Source: JBGSYN01 sp041750975 (GTDB lineage Bacteria; Pseudomonadota; Alphaproteobacteria; Geminicoccales; Geminicoccaceae). From it: a stretch of 38,295 bases of DNA. Each line of letters opens with the position of its first letter. The first letter of the stretch is position 1. Of this stretch, positions 1 through 7,918 are shown piece by piece. Both the position numbers and the translations under genes were made by a program. The DNA lies in assembly GCA_041750975.1 (NCBI GenBank), contig JBGSYN010000053.1, positions 1-38,295 on the forward strand. Direction: 5' to 3'. The notes under the pieces were generated by a model. It was given only the letters and a program-made list of their open reading frames with translations. It did no database searches and was not told the origin of the DNA.

Positions 1-139
1 AATGGTGATGCCGGGCGATAACGTGACGATGGAGGTCGAGCTGATTGCCCCGATCGCCATGGAACAAGGCCTGCGCTTCGCCATCCGCGAAGGCGGCCGA
101 ACCGTCGGCGCCGGCGTCGTCGCCAACGTCATCGCTTGA
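1..139 (+). CDS. tuf: Elongation factor Tu, C-terminal end (partial)
   Basis: The window opens inside this gene; the frame is set by the TGA at 137-139. About 45 residues are visible, with the EF-Tu domain 3 ending (GDNVTMEVELI, then IAMEQGLRFAIREGGRTVGAG). EF-Tu carries aminoacyl-tRNA to the ribosomal A site as a GTP complex; the GTPase domain lies outside the window. It sits directly before rpsJ, the usual tuf-S10 arrangement of Proteobacteria, and the two are probably co-transcribed. Confidence 0.95.
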   Translation, partial: MVMPGDNVTMEVELIAPIAMEQGLRFAIREGGRTVGAGVVANVIA

Positions 140-175
140 GGAATTAGGAGGCGGCGAGAGCCGGGTTTGACGGAC

Positions 176-484
176 ATGGATGCCCAAAACATAAGAATCC
201 GCTTGAAGGCCTTCGATCATCGCGTGCTCGACCAATCGGTGCGCGAGATCGTCGGCACGGCGAAGCGGACCGGCGCTCGCGTGCGTGGACCGATCCCGCT
301 GCCCAACCGCATAGAGCGGTTCACGGTCAATCGCTCGCCGCATGTCGATAAGAAGAGCCGCGAGCAGTTCGAGATCAGAACGCACAAGCGGCTTTTGGAT
401 ATTGTCGATCCGACCCCGCAGACGGTGGACGCGCTGATGAAGCTCGACCTCGCCGCCGGCGTTGACGTCGAGATCAAGCTCTAG
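176..484 (+). CDS. rpsJ: 30S ribosomal protein S10 (NusE)
   Basis: S10 is part of the 30S head and, with NusB, of the transcription antitermination complex. The protein begins NIRIRLKAFDHRVLD, carries GPIPLP and the loop segment FTVNRSPHVDKKSREQFE, and is 102 residues from ATG 176, the usual family length. A TTG at 167 would add three residues. A perfect AGGAGG lies at 146-151, far from ATG 176, while GAGAG at 156-160 is better spaced for TTG 167, so the start is not fully settled. ATG 176 was chosen because it matches family N-termini. First gene of the S10 cluster after tuf. Confidence 0.95.
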   Translation: MDAQNIRIRLKAFDHRVLDQSVREIVGTAKRTGARVRGPIPLPNRIERFTVNRSPHVDKKSREQFEIRTHKRLLDIVDPTPQTVDALMKLDLAAGVDVEIKL

Positions 485-498
485 GCTGGCAGATTAGA

Positions 499-1218
499 AT
501 GCGTACGGGACTGATTGCCCAGAAAATGGGAATGACACGTTTGTTCGGTATCGACGGGAGCCATATTCCCGTGACCGTGCTGCGGGTCGACAAGTGCGAG
601 GTGACGGCGGTCCGCACCAGCGAGCGTGATGGCTATTCCGCGGTGCAGCTCGGGATCGGCAAGGCCAAGCCGAAAAATGTCACGCAGCCGATGCGCGGCC
701 ATTTCGCCAAAGCCTCGGTCGAGCCGAAGAAGCATGTGGCGGAGTTCCGGGTCGACGAAAAGGCGCTTCTGGAGATCGGCCAGGAAATCCATGTCGGGCA
801 TTTCGTCGCCGGCCAGTATGTCGATGTTTCGGGCACCAGCCTCGGCAAGGGCTTTGCCGGCGGCATGAAGCGGCATGGGTTCCATGGTCTGCGCGCCAGC
901 CATGGCGTCTCGGCTTCTCACCGCGCTTTGGGCTCGACGGGCCAGTGCCAGGATCCCGGCAGGGTCTTCAAGGGCAAGAAGATGGCGGGACATCTCGGTG
1001 CCAGACAGGCGACCGTGCAGAACCTCGAAGTGTTCGGCGTCGATCCGCAGCGCGGCCTGATCCTGGTGCGGGGCGGCATTCCGGGTGCCAAGGGCTCCTA
1101 TGTCCGGGTCACCGATGCGGTGAAGAAGGCGCTTCCCAAAGAAGCCCCCTATCCTGCGGCGGTGCTGCAGAGCGGTGTCGAAGCCGAGGCCGTCGTTGCC
1201 GAAGAGGGCGAGGTCTAG
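499..1218 (+). CDS. rplC: 50S ribosomal protein L3
   Basis: L3 is an early 23S rRNA assembly protein whose long loop reaches towards the peptidyl transferase centre. It starts MRTGLIAQKMGMTRLFG, typical of L3, and carries GFAGGMKRHGFHG near residue 120 and GQCQDPGRVFKGKKMAGH. The latter holds the Gln that PrmB methylates in other bacteria. At 239 residues it is slightly longer than the E. coli protein because of an acidic Ala/Val/Glu C-terminal tail. It lies 14 bases after rpsJ and 3 bases before rplD. Confidence 0.97.
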   Translation: MRTGLIAQKMGMTRLFGIDGSHIPVTVLRVDKCEVTAVRTSERDGYSAVQLGIGKAKPKNVTQPMRGHFAKASVEPKKHVAEFRVDEKALLEIGQEIHVGHFVAGQYVDVSGTSLGKGFAGGMKRHGFHGLRASHGVSASHRALGSTGQCQDPGRVFKGKKMAGHLGARQATVQNLEVFGVDPQRGLILVRGGIPGAKGSYVRVTDAVKKALPKEAPYPAAVLQSGVEAEAVVAEEGEV

Positions 1219-1221
1219 GCG

Positions 1222-1842
1222 ATGCAGATCGGTATGAAAAATTTGGCGGGCGAGGATGTCGGCGAGATCGAGCTGTCGGATGTGATCTTTGCCGCCCCCG
1301 TGCGCGCCGATCTGCTGCATCGAGTGGTCCGCTGGCAACTGGCGAAGCGGCGTGCGGGCACTCATTCGACGCTTGGCCGCAGCGACGTTCGCGGCACCCG
1401 GGCGAAGATGTTCAAGCAGAAGGGCACGGGCCGGGCGCGGCATGGCTCGAAGCAGGCCAATCTCTTCCGGGGCGGCGGGATCGTGTTCGGCCCGAAGCCG
1501 CGCGATCACGGCTTCAGCCTGCCGAAAAGCACGCGCAAGCAGGGCATGCGGGCAGCGCTGTCGAGCAAGGTTCAGGACGGCGATCTGATCGTCATCGACG
1601 ACGCCACGCTCGATGCGCCGCGGACCAAGGTTTTGGTGGGTTATCTGAAAGAGCTTGGGATCGATTCGGCCCTGGTCATCACCGGCGAGGAACTCGACCG
1701 CAATTTCAAGCTGGCGTCGCAAAATTTGACCCTGGTGGATGTGTTGCCGTCGGTCGGCGCCAATGTCTTCGACATCATGCGCCGGCGCAAGCTCGTGGTG
1801 ACGCAGGAAGCCATCAAGCAGCTCGAGGCACGTTTGGCATGA
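1222..1842 (+). CDS. rplD: 50S ribosomal protein L4
   Basis: L4 binds 23S rRNA domain I and lines the exit tunnel; in E. coli it also represses the S10 operon, which cannot be judged here. The 206-residue protein has the long basic tunnel loop (RSDVRGTRAKMFKQKGTG, then RHGSKQANLFRGGG) and the C-terminal globular core ending in a helix. Its stop overlaps the rplW start by 4 bases (ATGA at 1839-1842), which implies translational coupling. Confidence 0.97.
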   Translation: MQIGMKNLAGEDVGEIELSDVIFAAPVRADLLHRVVRWQLAKRRAGTHSTLGRSDVRGTRAKMFKQKGTGRARHGSKQANLFRGGGIVFGPKPRDHGFSLPKSTRKQGMRAALSSKVQDGDLIVIDDATLDAPRTKVLVGYLKELGIDSALVITGEELDRNFKLASQNLTLVDVLPSVGANVFDIMRRRKLVVTQEAIKQLEARLA

Positions 1843-2156
1843 AGAAAGCTCCTAAGGTCACGCTGACCAAAGACCAGCTCTACGACGTCATCCGTTCCCC
1901 GGTCATCACCGAGAAATCGACCCGGCTCTCCGAGCATAATCAGGTGGTTTTCAAGGTTCGGACCGACGCCAACAAGGCCGAGATCAAGGCTGCGGTAGAA
2001 GGCATTTTCGGGGTCAAGGTCGACGCCGTGAATACGCTCAATCAGGCCGGCAAGCTGAAACGTTTCCGTGGCCGTCCCGGACGCCGGGACGCGGTGAAGA
2101 AAGCCATGGTGACGCTCGCGGAGGGCCAGTCCCTCGACGTAACCACAGGAATCTGA
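1839..2156 (+). CDS. rplW: 50S ribosomal protein L23
   Basis: L23 sits at the tunnel exit and docks trigger factor and SRP. The start is the ATG that overlaps the rplD stop, giving 105 residues. Visible motifs are VIRSPVITEKST, the classic L23 signature, and KRFRGRPGRRDAVKKAMVTL near the end. The reading frame stays open far upstream within rplD, but that extension is out-of-frame translation of rplC/rplD and was discarded. Four bases separate it from rplB. Confidence 0.95.
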   Translation: MKKAPKVTLTKDQLYDVIRSPVITEKSTRLSEHNQVVFKVRTDANKAEIKAAVEGIFGVKVDAVNTLNQAGKLKRFRGRPGRRDAVKKAMVTLAEGQSLDVTTGI

Positions 2157-2160
2157 GCAG

Positions 2161-3003
2161 ATGGCGCTGAAGAAATACAATCCGACCAGCCCGTCGCGCC
2201 GCGAATTGGTGTCGATCGACCGCTCCGATCTGTATCAGGGCAAGCCGGTCAAGAAGCTGACGGAAGGCCTGACCCAGTCGGGCGGTCGCAACAATAACGG
2301 CCGGATGACGATGCGTCATCGGGGCGGCGGTCATAAGCGCACCTATCGTGTGGTCGATTTCAAGCGCCGCAAATGGGACGTGCCGGCCGTGGTCGAGCGG
2401 CTCGAATACGACCCCAACCGGACCGCATTCATCGCCCTCATCCGCTACGAGGACGACGAGCTTGCCTACATCCTCGCACCGCAAAGGCTGCAGGTCGGCG
2501 ACCCCGTCATCGCGGCGAGCAGGGTCGACGTCAAGCCGGGCAATGCGGCACCCTTGGGTAATATTCCGGTCGGCACCATCGTTCATAATGTCGAGATCAA
2601 GCCGGGCCGCGGCGGTCAGGTCGGTCGCTCCGCCGGGACCTTCGTGCAGGTGGTCGGGCGCGACGCCGACTATACCCAGATCCGGCTGACCTCGGGCGAG
2701 ATCCGCCGGGTGCTGTCGACCTGCATGGCCTCGATCGGTGCCGTCTCGAACCCGGATAATCAGAACCTCAATCTGGGCAAGGCCGGGCGGTCGCGCTGGG
2801 CTGGGCGCAGACCGCATGTGCGCGGCGTCGTCATGAACCCGGTCGATCATCCACATGGTGGCGGCGAGGGCCGGACCTCAGGCGGCCGGCATCCGGTGAG
2901 CCCATGGGGCCAGCCGACCAAAGGGCACCGCACCCGCAACAACAAGAAGACCGATAAGATGATCATTCGCAGTCGCCACGTCGCCAAGAAGCGGGGTAGC
3001 TGA
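2161..3003 (+). CDS. rplB: 50S ribosomal protein L2
   Basis: L2 is needed for subunit association and for peptidyl transferase function. The 280-residue protein starts MALKKYNPTSPSRRE and contains GGRNNNGRMTMRHRGGGHKR near residue 40. Its C-terminal region has NPVDHPHGGGEGRT, with the conserved His, followed by the basic tail. The length matches the family. It lies between rplW and rpsS with 4- and 2-base gaps. Confidence 0.98.
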   Translation: MALKKYNPTSPSRRELVSIDRSDLYQGKPVKKLTEGLTQSGGRNNNGRMTMRHRGGGHKRTYRVVDFKRRKWDVPAVVERLEYDPNRTAFIALIRYEDDELAYILAPQRLQVGDPVIAASRVDVKPGNAAPLGNIPVGTIVHNVEIKPGRGGQVGRSAGTFVQVVGRDADYTQIRLTSGEIRRVLSTCMASIGAVSNPDNQNLNLGKAGRSRWAGRRPHVRGVVMNPVDHPHGGGEGRTSGGRHPVSPWGQPTKGHRTRNNKKTDKMIIRSRHVAKKRGS

Positions 3004-3005
3004 CC

Positions 3006-3284
3006 ATGCCGCGTTCAGTCTGGAAGGGCCCGTTCGTCGACGGTTATCTGTTCGACAAGGCCGAGAAGGCCAAATCCTCGAACCGCAACGAGATCATCAA
3101 GACTTGGTCGCGGCGTTCGACCATCATGCCGGAATTCGTCGGCCTGACCTTCGCCGTCCATAACGGCAAGAAGTTCGTGCCGGTTTATGTCACCGAGAAC
3201 ATGGTCGGTCATAAGCTGGGCGAATTTTCGCCGACCCGCACATATCACGGTCACGGCGTCGACAAGAAGGCGAAACGGAGGTAG
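3006..3284 (+). CDS. rpsS: 30S ribosomal protein S19
   Basis: S19 forms the 30S head with S13 and takes part in intersubunit bridges. The 92-residue product begins PRSVWKGPFVDGYL and contains RRSTIMPEFVGLTFAVHNG and HKLGEFSPTRTYHGH, the family signature. The length is normal. Two bases separate it from rplB and three from rplV, so it belongs to the same tightly coupled transcript. Confidence 0.97.
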   Translation: MPRSVWKGPFVDGYLFDKAEKAKSSNRNEIIKTWSRRSTIMPEFVGLTFAVHNGKKFVPVYVTENMVGHKLGEFSPTRTYHGHGVDKKAKRR

Positions 3285-3287
3285 CCC

Positions 3288-3671
3288 ATGGGAAAGCCCA
3301 AATTGGATCGCCAGCTTGCCGACAACGAGGCCATTGCGACCTCGGCGATGCTTAGGACCAGCACGCAGAAGCTCAATCTCGTCGCGAACATGATCAACGG
3401 CATGGATGCCGGCAAGGCGGTCGTGGCCCTCGACTTCACGCAAAAGCGGATCGCGCTTGCGGTGCGTAAGACCTTGGAGTCGGCCATTGCGAACGCCGAG
3501 AACAATCACAACCTCGATGTCGACCGGCTTTATGTCGCCGAGGCCAGTGTCGGCAAACGTCTTGTCATGAAGCGGTTTCGCGCGCGCGCCCGCGGCCGTG
3601 CGGGACGGATCGAAAAGCCGTTCAGCCGGTTGCGCATTGTCGTCCGCGAGCGTGAAGAGGAACTCGACTAA
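3288..3671 (+). CDS. rplV: 50S ribosomal protein L22
   Basis: L22 contributes an extended hairpin to the narrowest part of the exit tunnel, a known site of macrolide-resistance changes in other bacteria. The 127-residue protein has the globular part (LNLVANMINGMDAGKAVVAL) and the hairpin and C-terminal strand KRFRARARGRAGRIEKPFS. Its TAA shares one base with the ATG of rpsC (TAATG at 3669-3673). Confidence 0.96.
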   Translation: MGKPKLDRQLADNEAIATSAMLRTSTQKLNLVANMINGMDAGKAVVALDFTQKRIALAVRKTLESAIANAENNHNLDVDRLYVAEASVGKRLVMKRFRARARGRAGRIEKPFSRLRIVVREREEELD

Positions 3672-4369
3672 TGGGCCAGAAGGTCAATCCGGTCGGCTTG
3701 CGGGTCGGCATCAATCGCACCTGGGATTCGCGTTGGTACGCGGATCGGAACTATGCCAAGCTGTTGGCCGAGGATCTGAAGATCCGGAGCTTTCTCGAGA
3801 AACGGCTGGCAGGTGCCGCCCTCAGCCGTATCGTCATCGAACGCCCTGCCAAGAAGGCGCGGATCGCGATACATTCGGCGCGGCCCGGTGTCGTCATCGG
3901 CAAGAAGGGCCAGGATATCGAGAAGCTCCGCAAGGAGGTCTCGGACATCTGCTCGGGTGATGTTCATCTGAACATTGTCGAGGTCAGGAAGCCGGAGCTC
4001 GATGCCAAGCTCGTGGCCGAGAACATCGCGCAGCAACTGACCCGTCGCGTGACATTCCGGCGGGCCATGAAGCGGGCCGTGCAGTCGGCAATGCGTCTGG
4101 GCGCACAAGGGATTCGGGTGACCTGCGGTGGCCGTCTGGGCGGTGCGGAGATCGCGCGAACCGAATGGTACCGCGAGGGTCGGGTGCCGTTGCACACGCT
4201 CCGGGCGAACGTCGATTTTGCCAAGGCCACGGCGCATACCGCCTATGGCACCAACGGCATCAAGGTCTGGGTCTTCCGTGGCGAGATCATGGAGCATGAC
4301 CCGACGGCGTTCGACCGGCGGCAGAGCGAACAGGGTACGGTCAGTCATAGCCGCGGCGATCGCGGCTAG
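3671..4369 (+). CDS. rpsC: 30S ribosomal protein S3
   Basis: S3 lies at the mRNA entry tunnel of the 30S subunit and helps to unwind mRNA. It begins MGQKVNPVGLRVGI and has the KH-domain GxxG loop in PGVVIGKKGQDIEKLR near residue 75. The C-terminal domain includes GARGIR-like AQGIRVTCGGRLGGAEIART. The length, 232 residues, is normal. One base overlaps rplV; a 61-base gap with a small hairpin follows before rplP, larger than most gaps in this cluster. Confidence 0.97.
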   Translation: MGQKVNPVGLRVGINRTWDSRWYADRNYAKLLAEDLKIRSFLEKRLAGAALSRIVIERPAKKARIAIHSARPGVVIGKKGQDIEKLRKEVSDICSGDVHLNIVEVRKPELDAKLVAENIAQQLTRRVTFRRAMKRAVQSAMRLGAQGIRVTCGGRLGGAEIARTEWYREGRVPLHTLRANVDFAKATAHTAYGTNGIKVWVFRGEIMEHDPTAFDRRQSEQGTVSHSRGDRG

Positions 4370-4390
4370 ACGGATAGTGGATAATTGGCG

Positions 4391-4406
4391 CGGCCCTCCT
4401 GGGCCG
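4391..4406 (+). repeat. Short GC hairpin between rpsC and rplP
   Basis: CGGCCC, loop TCCT, GGGCCG form a perfect 6-bp stem in the rpsC-rplP gap. There is no T tract, so it is not a classic terminator. It could affect mRNA stability or attenuation; this is inference only. Confidence 0.35.
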
Positions 4407-4430
4407 GGTCGGGTTTGAGGACGTTGGACG

Positions 4431-4850
4431 ATGCAGCAACCGAAACGGACGAAGTTCCGCAAACAGCATAAGGGCCGCATCAAGGGCGATGCGAAAGGTG
4501 GCTTCACCTTGAACTTCGGTTCCGTCGGCATGAAGGCGACCGAGCCCGGGCGGATTACCGCCCGGCAGATCGAAGCCGCGCGCCGTGCCATCACGCGTCA
4601 TCTCAAGCGTGCCGGACGCGTGTGGATCAGGATTTTCCCGGATAAGCCGATTTCGCAAAAGCCGGCCGAAGTCCGCATGGGTAAGGGTAAGGGCTCGGTG
4701 GAGTTCTGGTGTGCGCCGGTGAAGCCCGGCCGCATCATGTTCGAAATCGACGGCGTGCCGACGGAACTTGCCGAGGAAGCGATCCGCAGGGGTGCTGCGA
4801 AAATGCCGGTTTCGACCAAGACCATCGTCCGCGTGCAGGAGGCGGCATGA
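4431..4850 (+). CDS. rplP: 50S ribosomal protein L16
   Basis: L16 helps to place the A-site tRNA and organises helix 38 of 23S rRNA. The 139-residue protein begins MQQPKRTKFRKQHKGR; most homologues start MLQPKRTK. It contains RAITRHLKRAGRVWIRIFPD and MGKGKGSVEFWCAPVKPG, both diagnostic. The length is normal. rpmC follows after a single base. Confidence 0.97.
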   Translation: MQQPKRTKFRKQHKGRIKGDAKGGFTLNFGSVGMKATEPGRITARQIEAARRAITRHLKRAGRVWIRIFPDKPISQKPAEVRMGKGKGSVEFWCAPVKPGRIMFEIDGVPTELAEEAIRRGAAKMPVSTKTIVRVQEAA

Positions 4851-4851
4851 G

Positions 4852-5058
4852 ATGGTGAAGGCTTCGGATTTGCGTGCGCAGACTGAGGATCAGCTGCAGG
4901 ACGAGCTGACGCAGCTCAAGAAGGAACAGTTCAATTTGCGTTTTCAGCAGGCCACGGGCCAGCTCGAAGGAACCAAACGGATCAAGGAAGTGCGCCGTCA
5001 CATCGCGCGCCTCAAGACCGTCATGGGCGAGCGGCAGCGGACGGCGGCGCAGGCCTAA
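4852..5058 (+). CDS. rpmC: 50S ribosomal protein L29
   Basis: L29 is a small two-helix protein at the tunnel exit beside L23. The 68-residue product has the family pattern DELTQLKKEQFNLRFQQATG followed by IKEVRRHIARLKTVMGER. The start is ATG 4852, immediately after the rplP stop; the same frame is open further upstream, inside rplP, but without family similarity. The preceding GGAGG in the rplP tail serves as ribosome binding site. Confidence 0.95.
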   Translation: MVKASDLRAQTEDQLQDELTQLKKEQFNLRFQQATGQLEGTKRIKEVRRHIARLKTVMGERQRTAAQA

Positions 5059-5100
5059 TTCGGCGTTGCCGATGGGCGTTATGGGTTCAGGAGATCGTTG

Positions 5101-5388
5101 ATGCCGAAACGCGTGCTGCGAGGCACAGTGGTGAGCGACAAGGCCGACAAGACCGTTATCGTCATTGTCGAGCGTCAGTTCATGCACCCGATTTATCGGA
5201 AATATATTCGCGCGACCAAGAAATACGCGGCGCATGATGAGGACAATCGCTTCAAGGAAGGCGATAAGGTCCGCATCCAGGAGAGCCGGCCGATTTCCAA
5301 GCGCAAATGCTGGGTTGTGCTGACGGATGACGAGACGGCCAATGCCGCTGATGGGGCAGAAGCGGCCGCTGTGCAGACCGGAGCCTGA
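5101..5388 (+). CDS. rpsQ: 30S ribosomal protein S17
   Basis: S17 is a primary 16S rRNA binder with an OB fold. The 95-residue protein begins MPKRVLRGTVVSDKADKTV and has the family signature HPIYRKYIRATKKYAAHDE and ESRPISKRKCWVV. The C-terminal 20 residues (Ala/Asp/Glu-rich) extend beyond the short bacterial versions, as in many Alphaproteobacteria. An upstream in-frame TTG at 5098 was passed over in favour of ATG 5101. It lies 42 bases after rpmC and 3 before rplN. Confidence 0.95.
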   Translation: MPKRVLRGTVVSDKADKTVIVIVERQFMHPIYRKYIRATKKYAAHDEDNRFKEGDKVRIQESRPISKRKCWVVLTDDETANAADGAEAAAVQTGA

Positions 5389-5391
5389 TCG

Positions 5392-5760
5392 ATGATTCAG
5401 CCAGAGACGAATCTCGAGGTCGCGGACAATTCCGGCGCACGCCGCGTGCAGTGCATTCGCGTGCTGGGCGGGGCGCATCGGAAATGGGCGTCGGTCGGCG
5501 ATATCATCGTCGTCGCGGTGAAAGAGGCGATCCCGCGGGGCCGCGTCAAGAAGGGCGAGGTGCAGCGAGCGGTTGTGGTGCGGACGGCCAAGGAAATTCA
5601 TCGCGCGGACGGCACGGCGATCCGGTTCGATCGCAATGCGGCGGTGCTCATCAACAAGGCGGGCGAGCCGATCGGCACGCGTATTTTCGGTCCGGTGACG
5701 CGCGAGCTTCGAGCCCGCCGCTTCATGAAGATTATTTCGCTGGCGCCGGAGGTATTGTGA
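5392..5760 (+). CDS. rplN: 50S ribosomal protein L14
   Basis: L14 lies at the subunit interface and is the docking site of the silencing factor RsfS. The 122-residue protein begins MIQPETNLEVADNSGARR and contains GDIIVVAVKEAIPRGRVKKG and RFDRNAAVLINKAGEPIGTR, both typical. The length is exactly that of the usual bacterial L14. Its TGA shares one base with the ATG of rplX. Confidence 0.97.
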   Translation: MIQPETNLEVADNSGARRVQCIRVLGGAHRKWASVGDIIVVAVKEAIPRGRVKKGEVQRAVVVRTAKEIHRADGTAIRFDRNAAVLINKAGEPIGTRIFGPVTRELRARRFMKIISLAPEVL

Positions 5761-6077
5761 TGGCAGCGCGCATCAAGAAAGGCGATCGCGTGATCGTTCT
5801 GGCCGGCAAGGACAAGGGCAAGGAAGGCGAAGTGCTGAAGCTGATGCCGAGCGACAACCGTGCCGTGGTTCAAGGCGTGATGATGATCAGGAAGCACGAG
5901 AAGCCGAGTGCCCGCGGCAATGGCGGCATCGTCTCCAGAGAGGCCCCGATCCATCTGTCGAACCTGGCGCATGTCGATCCCGAAACAGGTGGAGCGACGC
6001 GGGTTGGGTTCAAGTTCCTCGAAGATGGCCGCAAGGTCCGCTATGCCAAGCGGTCCGGCGAAGTCATCGACAGTTGA
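5760..6077 (+). CDS. rplX: 50S ribosomal protein L24
   Basis: L24 starts 50S assembly by binding the 5' end of 23S rRNA. The 105-residue protein begins AARIKKGDRVIVLAGKDKGK, the KOW motif of the family, and has MIRKHEKPS and GGIVSREAPIHLSNL further on. The start is the ATG overlapping the rplN stop; a longer frame open through rplN was discarded as a shadow. Twenty-two bases separate it from rplE. Confidence 0.96.
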   Translation: MAARIKKGDRVIVLAGKDKGKEGEVLKLMPSDNRAVVQGVMMIRKHEKPSARGNGGIVSREAPIHLSNLAHVDPETGGATRVGFKFLEDGRKVRYAKRSGEVIDS

Positions 6078-6099
6078 GGTGCGGTTTTAGGAAAAGTTC

Positions 6100-6645
6100 A
6101 TGGCAGCACGTTTGAAGCAACATTACGACGATACGGTTCGGGCGAGCCTGCAGGAGAAGTTCGGCTATAAGAACCCCTTGCAGATTCCGAAGCTCGACAA
6201 GATCGTCGTCAATATGGCGGTCGGCAAGGCGGTCTCCGACAGCAAGAAACTGACCCAGGCCACGTCGGAACTGACCAAGATCTCCGGCCAGAAGCCGTTG
6301 ATGTGCCGGGCCAGGAAGTCGGTGGCGAATTTCAAACTGCGTGAAGGCATGCCGATCGGCTGCAAGGTGACGTTGCGGCGCGAGCGGATGTACGAATTTC
6401 TGGATCGACTAGTAACGATCGCCTTGCCGCGGGTGCGGGATTTCCGCGGCATTCCGGCGAAGAGCTTCGATGGCAAGGGCAATTATGCTTTTGGCGTCAA
6501 GGAGCAGATCATCTTTCCCGAGATCAATTACGACGATGTCGACGAGATCCGCGGGATGGATGTCATTATTTGCACGACGGCACGGAACGACGAGGAAGCG
6601 AGAGCGCTGCTTGACGGCTTCAACATGCCGTTCCGTAAGGACTGA
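6100..6645 (+). CDS. rplE: 50S ribosomal protein L5
   Basis: L5 binds 5S rRNA and contacts P-site tRNA in the central protuberance. The 181-residue product contains FGYKNPLQIPKLDKIVVNM, the segment KSVANFKLREGMPIGCKVTL and LPRVRDFRGIPAKSFDGKGN, all diagnostic. The length matches the family. A short spacer leads to rpsN. Confidence 0.97.
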   Translation: MAARLKQHYDDTVRASLQEKFGYKNPLQIPKLDKIVVNMAVGKAVSDSKKLTQATSELTKISGQKPLMCRARKSVANFKLREGMPIGCKVTLRRERMYEFLDRLVTIALPRVRDFRGIPAKSFDGKGNYAFGVKEQIIFPEINYDDVDEIRGMDVIICTTARNDEEARALLDGFNMPFRKD

Positions 6646-6657
6646 GGATCAGCGTTC

Positions 6658-6963
6658 ATGGCGAAATTGAGTTCGATCGAGAAGAATAAACGCCGCCGCA
6701 GCATGGTGAAGCGGGATGCTGGCAAACGTGCCGAGCTGAAGAAGATCATCATGGACCGCGAGGCCGATCCCGGTGAGCGGTTCGAGGCGACGTTGAAGCT
6801 TGCCGAAATGCCGCGCAATGCGGCCAAGGTCCGGATTCGCAATCGCTGCGAACTGACCGGGCGACCGCGCGCGTATTACCGAAAGTTTGGACTTTCCCGT
6901 ATTGCATTCCGTGAGTTGGCCTCAGAGGGCAAGATTCCGGGCGTCGTGAAATCGAGCTGGTGA
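6658..6963 (+). CDS. rpsN: 30S ribosomal protein S14 (zinc-free form)
   Basis: S14 is a late-assembly protein of the 30S head. The 101-residue form contains RIRNRCELTGRPRAYYRKFG and SRIAFRELASEGKIPGV. It lacks the CxxC...CxxC zinc ribbon of the short S14 type, so it does not need zinc. This long form is usual in Alphaproteobacteria. It lies between rplE and rpsH. Confidence 0.97.
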   Translation: MAKLSSIEKNKRRRSMVKRDAGKRAELKKIIMDREADPGERFEATLKLAEMPRNAAKVRIRNRCELTGRPRAYYRKFGLSRIAFRELASEGKIPGVVKSSW

Positions 6964-6982
6964 GAATTGGAGCCGTTCGACA

Positions 6983-7381
6983 ATGTCAATGAGTGATCCT
7001 TTGGGCGACATGATCACGCGCATCCGCAACGGGCAGATGGCCCAGCTGCGCACCATTCGCTCACCAGCCTCGAAGCTGCGCCGGAACGTTCTGGAGGTGC
7101 TGCGTCGCGAGGGCTATATTCGAGGCTATGTCAACGTCGATGCCGATCCTGGCCATCAGGAACTCAACATCGAGCTGAAATATCACGAGGGCCGGCCGGT
7201 GATCCGCGAGCTGAGACGAGTCTCCAAGCCCGGCTGCCGGATTTATGCGGGCGTCAAGGAATTGCCGCGCGTCTATAACGGCCTCGGTATCGCCATCCTT
7301 TCGACCCCTCGGGGCGTGCTGTCCGACACGGAGGCCCGTGAGGCCCATGTCGGCGGCGAAGTTCTCTGCATGGTGTTTTGA
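6983..7381 (+). CDS. rpsH: 30S ribosomal protein S8
   Basis: S8 binds helix 21 of 16S rRNA and in E. coli represses the spc operon at the rplE-region mRNA. The 132-residue protein begins MSMSDPLGDMITRIRNGQ and ends with GIAILSTPRGVLSDTEAR and GGEVLCMVF, the family signature. A second ATG two codons later is possible. Two bases separate its stop from the rplF start. Confidence 0.97.
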   Translation: MSMSDPLGDMITRIRNGQMAQLRTIRSPASKLRRNVLEVLRREGYIRGYVNVDADPGHQELNIELKYHEGRPVIRELRRVSKPGCRIYAGVKELPRVYNGLGIAILSTPRGVLSDTEAREAHVGGEVLCMVF

Positions 7382-7383
7382 CG

Positions 7384-7917
7384 ATGTCGCGTATTGGCAA
7401 ACATCCGGTCTCGGTGCCCAACGGCGTGACGGTGACCGTCACGGGTCAGGAAGTCCGGGCGAAGGGCAAGCTTGGCGAGCTGGCGGCAAAGCTGCCGCCG
7501 GACGTCATCATTTCCCACGAGGAAGGCAAGGTTACGGTCGAGCCGCGCGATCAGGAGCGTCGTGCGCGTTCGATGTGGGGTCTGTCGCGGACCATGGTGC
7601 AGAATATTGTGACCGGCGTTTCCGAGGGCTTCACGACCAAGCTCGAGATCGCCGGCGTCGGCTTCAGGGCAGCGGTCCAGGGCCAGATGCTGCAGTTGCA
7701 GCTCGGTTATAGCCACGACATCATGGTGGCTATTCCCGAGGAGCTTACCGTCAAATGTGAGACGCCGACACAGATCGCCATATTCGGGGCCGATAAGCAT
7801 CAGGTCGGTCAGTTGGCAGCCGAGATCAAGGCATTCCGCCCGCCGGAGCCCTATAAGGGCAAGGGTATCAAGTACCAGGGCGAGTGGATCCTTCGCAAGG
7901 AAGGCAAGAAGAAGTAA
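7384..7917 (+). CDS. rplF: 50S ribosomal protein L6
   Basis: L6 lies near the factor-binding site and the sarcin-ricin loop. From ATG 7384 the protein is 177 residues and begins MSRIGKHPVSVPNGVTVTV. It has the duplicated L6 fold and the C-terminal signature RPPEPYKGKGIKYQGEWILR. An upstream TTG in frame (7378) lies inside rpsH and is less likely. rplR follows after one base. Confidence 0.97.
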   Translation: MSRIGKHPVSVPNGVTVTVTGQEVRAKGKLGELAAKLPPDVIISHEEGKVTVEPRDQERRARSMWGLSRTMVQNIVTGVSEGFTTKLEIAGVGFRAAVQGQMLQLQLGYSHDIMVAIPEELTVKCETPTQIAIFGADKHQVGQLAAEIKAFRPPEPYKGKGIKYQGEWILRKEGKKK

Positions 7918-7918
7918 G

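Noticed and set aside
481..1722. A 413-codon - strand frame over rplC and rplD
   Set aside because: Antisense shadow; both + strand genes are certain and the - translation is His/Arg/Leu-rich without domain signatures.
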